Assembly: GCF_020085105.1 (NCBI RefSeq)
Contig: NC_058052.1
Span: 14,832,233 to 14,896,232 of the forward strand
Reading direction: 5' to 3'
Length of the DNA stretch: 64,000 bases
DNA from: Siniperca chuatsi
Taxonomy: Eukaryota; Chordata; Actinopteri; Centrarchiformes; Sinipercidae
The translations under genes were made by a program, and so were the position numbers. Below the pieces are notes generated by a model, which saw nothing but the letters and a program-made list of their open reading frames with translations, was not told the DNA's origin and did no database searches. This document shows positions 13,501-25,500 of the stretch, in pieces. Within the stretch, counting starts at the first letter, position 1; the number at the start of each line of letters is the position of its first letter.

Positions 13501-16500
13501 TAGATAATAGCCATTTTTATCAAACTGAGGACGGTGTGCATTCTGTATATTATATTCAAAGATGAAAATCAGAAGCAGCTTTATTCTGCTAGGAATGATC
13601 ATCGCTTTTAGATCCCATCAGCTCTCAAAGCAGCAGAAAAGGAGAATGCAAAGCCACTGGTGCTCAATTAATCCAAATAAAACTATTATACACAAAACAG
13701 AACTATAATAAAATCATATTTAGATAAAGATATTGTCTCAAATGTTTAATTCAATTAAGAATGAAATAAAATGGTAATATGTCTATGAAGCATGTATGAT
13801 GTGAAAACTACTCGTGTTACATTTTGATATTAAAACAACTGAATGCAATCATTCCGTGGGTGAGAAAAATGGCGTGCAAATAAATGAATTAATTTAAACA
13901 TCTCTACTACATTACTTCATCACTGAGAATCTCTTGAGTCTCTTAGGATTCTGTTATAATAAAAAAGTATGTCTAGTCTCTAGTGTATTTGTGCAGGGCC
14001 TCAGTCCTCAAGGAGCAGTTTCTCATTGTTTTATTTATCCCGTAATCTGTTCAGTGGTCTATGGTGGTATTTTTTGACAAAAGGTGTTGCAAGATGCAAG
14101 AATAATACCAAGTCCTGTAGTAAATCATCATAATCATCAGGCCAGCCGATGCCTTGACAAACAATAATGAACAGAAAGCAAAAACCAGGCCGAGCTAACA
14201 GAATCCTTTTAAGCCACAAAACCTCACAAACTAACAAGATGCTGCCTATTCAGTCCCTAGCTGGCAATACCAGTGACCTGTCAGACAAAAAAAATCCATT
14301 AACTTAAAGTCTGCTAGGTAATTTATTTTGAGTGGCAGCATGATACAAACTGCATCCACAAGGACATGCTGGAGTGAGGTTTAAAAGCAAAAATCAAGCA
14401 GCAGAAGCACATGGAAGATTTCCCACTGTTGCATTTGGTAAAACCCTTTTTCGTGTTTCTTTGTGGCAGGAAATATTTCTGTTAGCACAACCCTGTTTGT
14501 TGCTGTTCATTTTAATCAAGCCACCAACTGGTTGAGTGATCTCCAATTTCAGGACACAAATTAAATAATGCCTGTGCATTGATGCCACTACACATAGCCC
14601 GTACAACATGTGTTAAAAAATCCAATTCACTCCGCATTCATTTTGTGGTCATCCTAAATTATAGTGTAACAAATCCTCAAAAACATTACTGCTTAAGGAC
14701 TGGAGACAGAAAGAAAGGATCTTATCTTACCCTTTGAGCATGGATGTGGCTGGAGAAAGGCAGGGACTACGGACAGGCAGGCTGCTGCTATAGCGACTCT
14801 TTTTGATAGACAAGTCAAGAACTCCATCTGTTAAAAAAGGGCAGGGAAAAACTCTATTTAGAGTCAATGTTAAGTTCAGACTGGCCTATCACCAGTGCAC
14901 TAGTTCAGTCCTGAGTAAGTTACTCTGTTACAGAAGTTCACACTACCTTGATCACTAGGCACAGCCAGGGGCTTCTTGATGGTGAGGTCAAGAGGAGCAT
15001 CCTGGTCAGCCATGAGGAGCTTGCTGAGGACGGGGTTCTGACTGTGTGCAGGCCCAACCAGGGTGGCAGCAGGGCTGGTAGAAGGTGGAGCCCCTGAGAG
15101 CAAGGGTGGGGTCGGGAGGCTTTGGTCAGGGGGAGGTTGGGAATCTGAACAACTGTCCTGAGGGGCGCTGGTTTTTGAGGTATATTCGGCAGCAAACTGT
15201 CGGATCATTCTCTGAAGGATCTCTCGAGCCACTACTGGAATGTGTGGGTCCGAGAAATTTGGCACATCTGAAAGGAAAAAAAATTAGGTAAAAAGTGTTT
15301 AGTCTATTCATTTACTAAGCTGTAAGTGATCGTAAACATTCACAACCACATTGCATGAATATTTTTTGGCCTGCAAAACAACCCCAAAAAAAACAAAAAA
15401 ACAAAACATACATGCTAAAGGCCATAAGAGCTGCAGTTGTAGCAATTTTAATTCATTCGTAGAACATTAATAAAGGCTTACTAAGCAATCTTGTCTGCAG
15501 GTTCTCTTGTACTAACACACATTAGTGTCATAACATTGCAAAATACTGATGTACTAGGCCAACTCCATCACGGAGACATCAAGACATCACCTTTTCTGCA
15601 GAGGACCGCATTGAGAAATTCCTCAGCTTGTTTCTCTAGTCTGCTGATTGCGGTCTGATCTTTAACCAGGAGAGGTTTGGGTGTATCTTCAAGCCCCTCG
15701 ATGCTTAAGCCAATTAAGTGTTCCTGTCAAATGAAATGACAAAACTGTTAAGTCAGTGGTCTTCAGACTTAAACCGGAATACATATATACTGAAAAATGC
15801 ATAGAAAGATTTATTTTTTTTTTTTTTATTCAGTTGACTGATTTCACCTCACTTGAAGTAATTAGGCAACAACTAATTCTGCCAGGAAACCCTGATGGAT
15901 TAGAGAGTATAGGGAAGTTTAATGCACTCCTAACATTCATCCATCCATCATCTAATGCACGTCCTGGGACACTCCTAAAATTATAGCTTCAAGCCTGGAT
16001 TGTAATCTTTATCACATATCCCATGCTTGTTTGCCACAGTTAGTTTGAAAGCATCAAGGCTACAAAATAAAATCATTTAATAAGAAAGCTACTTTGAGTT
16101 TTTACCCACACAACTGAATGAAATTCTGAGACACACTAAAATGTAAAGCAAGAAATAAAAGAAAAAAAGAAATCTTACCTTTACTTTGTCTCGTCTCAAA
16201 CAGCAGAATAGACAATTTTCATCAAATGACCAGTCAGATACTGCTGTAGGTTCAAAGTCTATGGACACAAAACAGATGATGGGCAATGAAATACAGTTGG
16301 GTGACACAATCTTTGCTCGTTAGTTTTTCTAAACAATGTGTATTTTTAGGTGAAGGAGTCTCCGCGCATCAGCCAACTTAAAGCTCAAACCGGTGCCTCA
16401 ACAAAAAGGACTGCTGAGGCAGGATCTGGAAAGATGAGATCTGGAGCACACGGTTATAGTAAGAGCTTTTAATGAGGTGCAGCAACTGACATTTCGACAA

Positions 16501-19500
16501 AGCATGTCTTCATCAGAGTAAGAAGGGGTAGTAGTGGTGTAAACGTTTTAAGATGCCTGTGCCTAGCTAATAGCAATTTCTCACAGGATGGACAGGTTTC
16601 TGGCCGTTGCTTACGTCTAGCCAATGCCATATCGTCATCGCATATGATATAAATATATCATAAAAATATATCAAAAATATAAATTAAAGCTCTTACTATA
16701 ACTGCATGCTCCAGAACTCATCTTTCCAGAATGTGTATTTTTCCTTAGTATACAATTTCAACAATTAACATTTATTGATGAATTACAGAAGAAATCTGAT
16801 GTTTGTTTGATTTAAACAAAATTGACAAAATAACATAGGAAAACATGTTCTTCCAATGCCTGACTGACCTGCATATAGTACATTTTGTTTTGTCTGCCTC
16901 TGTTTTGTCTCTTTTTGCATTATCACCAACACAACAACCATATTGTCTAGCTGCATGTAGGGTGGATCATAAAAATGTTCGTTTGAAACCTGCAGTGTCC
17001 TATATTGTTTGAATCTAATAACTCGATGATGAGACTCATTGACAAATGTATGAATGAAATGAATAAGTGGTGTTTTGATTTGTTTTAGTGAGATTGATTC
17101 AATTCAACTTAATTTTCAGCAGCCTTTGTCCCCAATTGCTATTGTAGAAAGTCTACTTAGACTTTGACAGTCTTCTCACTGTAAATGTAATGAAACCCCA
17201 AATAACGCCCACTATTATCTCACTAAAATCATGCATTGTAAAAATGTCTTCAGTACACTGTAGACTTTTACACTGGCCCCACGCGATCCGAAACACCAAC
17301 TTTGTAGGAACACAAGGCATCTTCTCTTCTGCAGCCAGGGGGGCTGTCTTGTAGAGTGAATGTAGAGGGGTACCAGATGGTACAATACAGTAGCATTGTC
17401 ATAATAAGCAGATAACAGATTATGCTCAAACCACAATTCATGTAATTTATACACTTGCATGATCATGGCCGCTATTATGATAATGAAAATAGTCTGAGAT
17501 TCTTACCCTTAAATAATTTTAGGTCTTCTACCAGCTCTGGACTAAACAGACCTTCGAGAATGCTCTCAAATCCTGAGGAAAGACATGGAATTTTATAATA
17601 TGCAGTTGTCAATGGTAATCACACAATAACAAACTGAACGTGTACATTTTGACCTAACATTTGTTAACATTTACCCCTAATTAAGGCTTGGTGCTGAAAC
17701 CAACAGCAGCAGAACAGACTCAAAATGAATCACTGTTTATCACATGAAATGTCAGTCTTAGTCTTTTCCATTCATCCAGGCTTGTCTTTGCCTATTTCAT
17801 CTTGACAACCCCTGTAAGCAACCATACACTTCTGTTAAAAACACATTATCAGCTTTCACCCCAGGTTTTTACTTCAACAATAAATACACACACTCCATCC
17901 TCCTGTTGCCAAGCAACCCAAGCACCTACCGAGTCGGTATTGACTGTATGTTGTAACATTAAAAAGAAACAGCCAGAAACAAGACTGGTAGGTGATGGTG
18001 TCAAAGCATCCTATACAATGTTGAAGATCGAGAATTCAACCAAAAAAAAAAATCTTCACAGTCCACTGAATGACAGTTCAGTTAAGCAACTTACAAAACG
18101 ATGGCTGCAATAACAAAACATCCTAAATTACATATACAGACTAAGGATCTTGTATGCATTACTGATGAGATGGTAGTGGCATCCTACAGTCCCAGCTGGT
18201 TGAAAGATATAGTGCGTTATGCCTCACAGTGCATTAACACAATATGCAATGTATGTTTACTGCTGGAGGGTTAGTATAACCAATCCAAAACCACTACATG
18301 CATTAAATGAAGCGCTAAAGAGGTCAGAGGTAACATCTGTCAACTGAACTGGATCTTAAATGAGAGAGTGCACAATTCAAAAAGTGCTAGGTACTAAAAG
18401 GCCAAAAAGTCATGAATCAAAACATTCTGACACAAAAAACCCATATGAGATGGTTGTTAAAAAGCTATGTTAAACACATATGTATTAGTAGCATTGAAAA
18501 TGTAAAAATATTTAAGCCTATATGAAAATGATTAGTTAGATAAGTTAGATTAAGTTAGATTTTCCAAATGTGTTGGAATTGAATCTACACATCATAGTAA
18601 AAGGCCTACTTACAGTATGTCTTCACAGATAACAAGTGAGAAAATTATCATCCTTTACCATCCACTCCCTTCCTTAACTCAGTCAATTCAATAAAAGCTA
18701 TCATCTGTTAAAATGCCCTCGCTCTGCTTCCTTACAAATTCCCACCCACTTTTCAACAGCCAAACATGGGGGGGGGGGTGAAACACCGCCTTGCCTATAG
18801 CTGCAGCGTGAGTCTGTTTCTGGGTTAGTGCACAGGACTTCAGCTGGAGCTATCCAATCCTATTTCTGAAATTTTTCAGAGGCAGGGGGAGAAAAGTAGG
18901 TCATTCACTTTCGTTTGACAGAGCAGCACCATGACATCAAACTGCTCTTCAGGAATTCAGTTTAGGGCATTTAAAAATGTGTCCTACTGTAAACCATAAC
19001 TTGGGGGCAATTATTTAACACATTCCTACTGACAGAGCATAGTGTGGTGTAGTGGTTGTTGAAAAGAACCTCTTGAACAAACCTCTTCAAACCCAAAGCC
19101 ATTTTGGGACCAGCAACTTAAATTTAAAGCAAGCTCCCTACATGTGCAATGAATAAAATATTGATAGTGTGTATAGCTGTCATGCAAGCTCTATAAAATA
19201 AATGAGTGTATAAAAACAGTGAATGTCCACAATTAAAATGTATAACTGAATAAAAACACCAACATGTCACTGTATTAAGTGCCCTACACTTAACTACAGT
19301 TGCCATAAATTATGCACTTTTAGATGCAGAAATGACACCGTAATGTTCGGCTTATTTGAAGGAACATTCACCAATTAATTATGCTGAAGAGAGAATGAGG
19401 CCACCACTGAGCTGCTACTACACATACCTGATTTGATGTATAGTGATCAGCCTCCAGATACAATAATAAGCATGGAGTATGGAGGTACAAAGTGATAATG

Positions 19501-22500
19501 AGAAAAAGAAGAAGAAAGAGCCTAGTATTATGTGCCACCGGGCTTAACACCTAATTATATCAAAACTTAGGGAGGACTAATGAAAAGACATTCAGGACAA
19601 AGATATCAGGTTAATGAGACTGGCAATCATCATCCATTGCAAAAATTGGGAGAAAACACCTACAGGCCTAATTGCATTGACAAGATGTCATTGACCCATT
19701 TTAGAAGATCTAGTCTTTTATCCAGAATTGTTAGTGCATATTTCTCTCTTTTTTTTTAACTGTAGGACAGTCATTCATGTCAGTCATCTAGCTCTATATG
19801 AGGAGAACGATGATTCAAGACCATTTTGCTATTTCCAATCCTTATTGGCTTGTTTTTTTTTTTGTTTTTTTTTTTATTTACTCCAAATACATACTGTGGC
19901 TTGCCTCCAGGCAGAGTGAAGGCACAGCTTAATTTTCACACAGGTATGCTGAAATGAAAAATTAAATAAACATACCAAGAGTCTTTGCTTAAGTGGAAAA
20001 TTATATCAATTTTGTTCTGGAGATGAGCAGCTACAAACTACAAATTATTATTCAAAATAAAAGGTTCTCCTTTTAACCATGAAATAGGGAATAATAACAA
20101 TAATAATAAAAAAAAGTATGGTTATGTTTGTCTGATGTCGCTGAAATTGACATCACACCCACTCTAATTTCACTATTGGTCCATTGCTTCTGAAGACAAT
20201 ATATTTAAACTGTATACCTATTATCATCATCATCAACATCAATTCAAAGTTATTAGTTCACTACTTAATATGGATTGTATGGAAATGTTTAAAATCAAAT
20301 CATAACTCATGACCATATGTTCTTGTTCTAAGTGCAGTATTAATAGTACAGTTCAATGCACTTTTCTTTTCATTCATACAGCAATGCAGCAATTTTTCCC
20401 ATAACATTCTTGTAACTAGGGACCACCACCAAGTGTACTGAAATGTGTTTTTAATGAAGAGAAAATACTCCTCAGCAAGAATTTTTACATACCTATTCTT
20501 TAATTTGTCGGGCTTGGCTACAGGTAAACTAGCAGATAAGACTATGATTATGCACCTGAGAAACCTGTCGTACATTGATACATTTGCTACCAAGTTTCTT
20601 CCATGCAGGAAACCTGTCAACAGGAGAGAAATTCCTCTTGGCCAAGTGAGATTTTTAGACTTACTTACACTGCTTGAATTTTAACCTAAATTTAGGTTAG
20701 GTTTGACTTTGGAGACCATCAAAACTTCAGATGCTACTATACTCAAGATTAAATGACAACGTAAAATCTGATTAAATGAATTTAAGACCTTTCAATTCAG
20801 GACAATTCAGTGACTTTCGAAGCCTGGTATTTCTTAAAACTGAAGACTCTTTAAGGACCTACACTGACCTTGATGAGTACATTTGGTTCATAAAAGTGTC
20901 CATTAGGGCTGCAATGTACAATCATTTTCAGTAATAGTTAATAATAAACATTTGATCTATACATTTATGAGTGATCGTTTTGTCAATGAAAGTGGAGCCT
21001 TAAAACTACTTGGTATGACTAATAGCAAAACCAATCACACAAAGAGGAGAGAAGCAAGCAAATCTTAACTTTTGTGAAACTATGAGCAGCTATGTTTGGG
21101 ATTGCAACATGATAAATAACTTAAGTTAAGCATCAGCCACAAACCTTCACATGAAACTTTCTAGGAAGTCCTTTCATGGAGCTTATGTACACTCACGCTG
21201 AGCAACAACTCAGCCTCATCTGCTTTAAGTATTAAGTATTTAGCTGAACATGATAAAGTAAAAAAAAAAAAAAAAAAAAAATGTGCGACCACTTAAGAAC
21301 AGGACCAAGGATGGGGAATACAGTACATACATACAGTTCACAAAACAAGCGTCCAGTTTACTTTTTGCATTTCGCAGTTGGCACGGTTGTAGTGTGGAGA
21401 GTCCGCATGGTCACAAATTTTGCGCTACACGCAGAGGTCCACACAGGTGTCCATGTAGACTTGGGTAGATGAAATGTAAGACACGGGCCAAGCTGACGCA
21501 GAAACCATAAATTGGCCTTAAGCCTTCCTCTGACCTACATCTCTAGCCAATCAGAGACAAGAAGAGAGGAAAGAATTGGAGTGTGTGACACCTTTGCCCT
21601 TCCCATCAGCACTTAGAAAGACAAATCCCACAGATCTAGGATCAGCTTAACGTCCCTAAATCCTAACCTTAACCTATGCTGTACGTCACTGTGAACTGAA
21701 CATAATGCGTATTGTTTTTGCAGTGCAAGTCCATGACACAGTGCATGTTCATAACAATGTGTTTTATTAAATAGGGAGACAAATGAAATACATAAATAAT
21801 GTGATTCAAAACATGCTCATAAATTCCAGTTTTACATACATAAACATGTAACCTATTATTCCAGTGTCAATGCTTGAAGCACTATGAATGTTGATACTGT
21901 CATTGTGCTGTTAGGGAATTCAATGCCATACCTAAATTGATAGGAGGATACAACATTGAGAAAGAGGTGAAGAGGGCAGAGCCGCTGGTTCCGAAAGTAC
22001 TTTAAATACCTTAATCACTGTTAGCTCACATCTCTACATGGTTCCAGAAGTATTTTCTTCACACTCTATATTTCCAGTTAGGTGATTTTTTAATGATAAT
22101 CTCACAGTTATTGTTCATAACTTAACACAGAGGATTCCTCCAGATAGTTTAGCAATGCTATTGAGTAGTTGTGTGGTCTTTGTCTATAAAATGTCTCAGT
22201 TGTTTTTAATGCCTCAGAAATGTTATTCATTTCTAAGAAATCATGTATTTTTGTTATAAATGTTATAATATATAATAAATATATTCAGAGTGTTTTGTCA
22301 GGAGCAAAACATTACATCATAGTTGTGTTTATCCAAATTGATTGAAAACAAAACATGAATTGATCATTGCTCAACCTCTAATTTCATCGTGCTATTAGCA
22401 GAACAGGCAACAGAATGTGAGTGCAAATGAGTGTTTGTTACCACAGTGCTCCAGATTTTTTCCAGCAATGTTGCTGTTGATGATTCAACAAGGAAAATTT

Positions 22501-25500
22501 CATGGCCTGCTAAATGTCAAAAAAAAAAAAAAAAAAAAACACAAACAAAATGCCCTGTAACATTGTCTATGCTACCCATGTTGCACCTATCCACCTGCAA
22601 GTAACATTCATGAATCGGGTCAAACGTTTTCACCTGACGAACGACAAATGTTTTTCCAGCGTACTACAATTACTTTACCTTTTCTGATAATAGAAAGCCA
22701 GTATCCCTGGTAGGCAACAGGAACACAATGTGTATACATTTCAAAAACACCTGTATAAGTATGAGGGACATGAGTTCCTTCTATGTCTATTATTACTACA
22801 ACCAGTCAACCAAACTTAAATTCTGAACTTACTTACTCTATGACTTACATATTAAGAAAAAAGAATGTTGATAAGATGCTAATATTTAACCTAATCATGG
22901 GACTGCAGTGCTCTTTCCATTGGATGACCCACCCTTCCCTCTGCCGCTCGAGTGCTGAGGGTGTACAGTGCTGCATCAACCCCCACTCAGCCCATCCCCC
23001 ACTGTAACTACTGTACACACGCTATCTCAGAAGCAGTGACCACAAGCTCGCAGAACAGGAGCTTCCCTAAGCTCAAATGAGCGTGCAGCCAAAATAAATC
23101 TTGCTAAATCTAGCATCTTTGGCTACAGCCTTCAGAAATACTAGAGGGATCAATCATCAGTAAATTATTATCAATCAATGTTCAGATTGTGATGCTCATG
23201 AGAATGTCATTTTGTACGAAGAGGGTCACTGATATCCCTAAGCAACGCTCTATGAAGATGTAAGATGGGGCTGGGGGCTGAGGATGAGTGCAAAGATGAC
23301 AAAGTTGCACAAATTAGTCGAGCTACAGTACATGACTATTTTCATCCCATCACACATCACCAAGCCTAATGCCTAACCATCTAAAAGCATTTACTGTTGC
23401 CTACTATACTATCCACAAAAAAGGAACTCACTGTAGGTCAACAGAAAAGCTTAGACATTACATGGGCATGAGGAAAGCAGTGCTTGAAATGTCATTTAGC
23501 TACTACACATTGTGATCATTACAAGCAATATAAAGTAGTTGGATCAGGGTATACAGTGGGCAATGAGGTGGCAGCTTTGAGCAAACTCTACAGCAGAAAA
23601 AAAAAAAACACTCCATGAATACTTAAAATATGATGCAAACTGACAGTCAAATGGTGTAATTCTGCACAAAGCATAACTCTGAATAACAAATATGAGACAA
23701 CTGTGATTTTAAGCAAATATATGAAAAAAAGGGGTACATGCAAACACACATGTACGCCCAAGCACACACATAGACAAACACATAGTCAAAGACAGTGTTT
23801 TTCATATGAAACCATTAAAGCTGGTTGGTCATGTTTTGCAAAATGTCAACAAACCTCAGCCGGCTCTTTTTGCAAGTTAGGAAAAAGTAGGCTAAAAGCC
23901 CATCAGAGGGGGCATGCTGGAGCAGAAAATGGGCCATGCTAAAGTTTAAATTATAAACAAGAAAATCTGCCTGCTTGTTATTTGTTTGAGGAAATCCTTA
24001 AACCCATTCACCCACATGTCAAATACAAGCATGAATAACTGACATTCCAGTCATTTTCAAATGTTAGCTGGTGCTGTTCCAGTCCAAATTTTCCCAAATC
24101 CAGACAGAACACACATTTTCAGCCACACAGTTTGCATCTGGGGGCTGATGGACCATGAACACATGTATAGGCAAACATACAGACAATTGTTGCTGCTGTT
24201 CTATGGGACAATTGCCCTTGTCTCTCCCCTGCAGTTTTACTGCTCACATTAAATACACAAAGACAAAATGTCCATTTCAGCGTCAGCAGGGTGGTGGTGG
24301 CGTGCAGCCCTCTCCACCAAAAAGCCAAACAAAAGTACGTCCTTGTTGTTGTGGACAGAATATGCCATTCTGCAGCCAGCAGACTGATGTTGTTGTCATG
24401 TACTCTGCAGCTTTACAATTATAGCCCAAACACAAGGGACATTTGTCAATCATAAAAGGCAGAACTGACTAACTGAGCAGTCCTGGGTTTGGAGCTAGTG
24501 ACTAGTCAGAAAGCTATTATTCTCTCTCCATTTTCTTTTCAATGATGAGCATACAGCCCACCTAGTACTGCAGCCTCTTAGCTGGAATAACTTTGTTCTG
24601 GACCAGTCCAGGCATATCTTATTATATATTATTAAAACTGATAGTCCACACTAAGAATACTACGTAAAATAGGTGGTGCCAGGTGCCAACAATCATGTGA
24701 AGTTATAACCCTACTATTACAACAAAGAATGTGATGTTCATTCAAATATAATGCCTAAAACATCATATATAATTCTGAACCTAAACCTTGGTTAAAATGG
24801 TCAATGACTGACAGTCACAAACAGTAGAGAGCTTTATCTGGTCTATTTAAATTGTTTTGCTGCACTTGCTCTTTCTAATTATAAAGTCAGCATCTAACCT
24901 GCCCTAAATAAGACAACAGTAGGGCTGCACAATTAATTGAAATATTATTAAAATTGCAATATGGTAAGTGCAATATCAAAATCACAGAAGCTGCAATTTT
25001 TTGATAAAAAGTTAAATTAAAAGACAAAACAGCATTATAATGAAGTATTGTAGTGCTGCAGAGATGCCCTGGCCTATAAATCTTGTTCGCCAGATGTAAG
25101 AAAACATGTTTGTTTGGTAGACCCCAACAAATGTCATCATGAATTTAATAGTTTTTTGAGTGAAAATGAAAATTGTGATTCAAACATGATCATTCCCACT
25201 AATCGTGAATTATATCACAATGGTAATATCTGTCAAAATAATCGCAATATGTACCATATCGTGCAGCCCTAGACAAGAGCAAACATTTTTAACATACAGC
25301 ACCACAAAACTCTTAAATGACGGGAAAACTTAAGACATTACTGTCAGATTTAGTGTTACTGCTTCACATAACTACTCCTTTAACTCGTGTCAAGAATGTT
25401 GTGCACATACGTAGTACATGCCTTGTACATACATTTCAATAAGACCTACACATAGCAGCAACTTTAAGTGAGATTGATTTAATGTGACATTTTGAGATCA

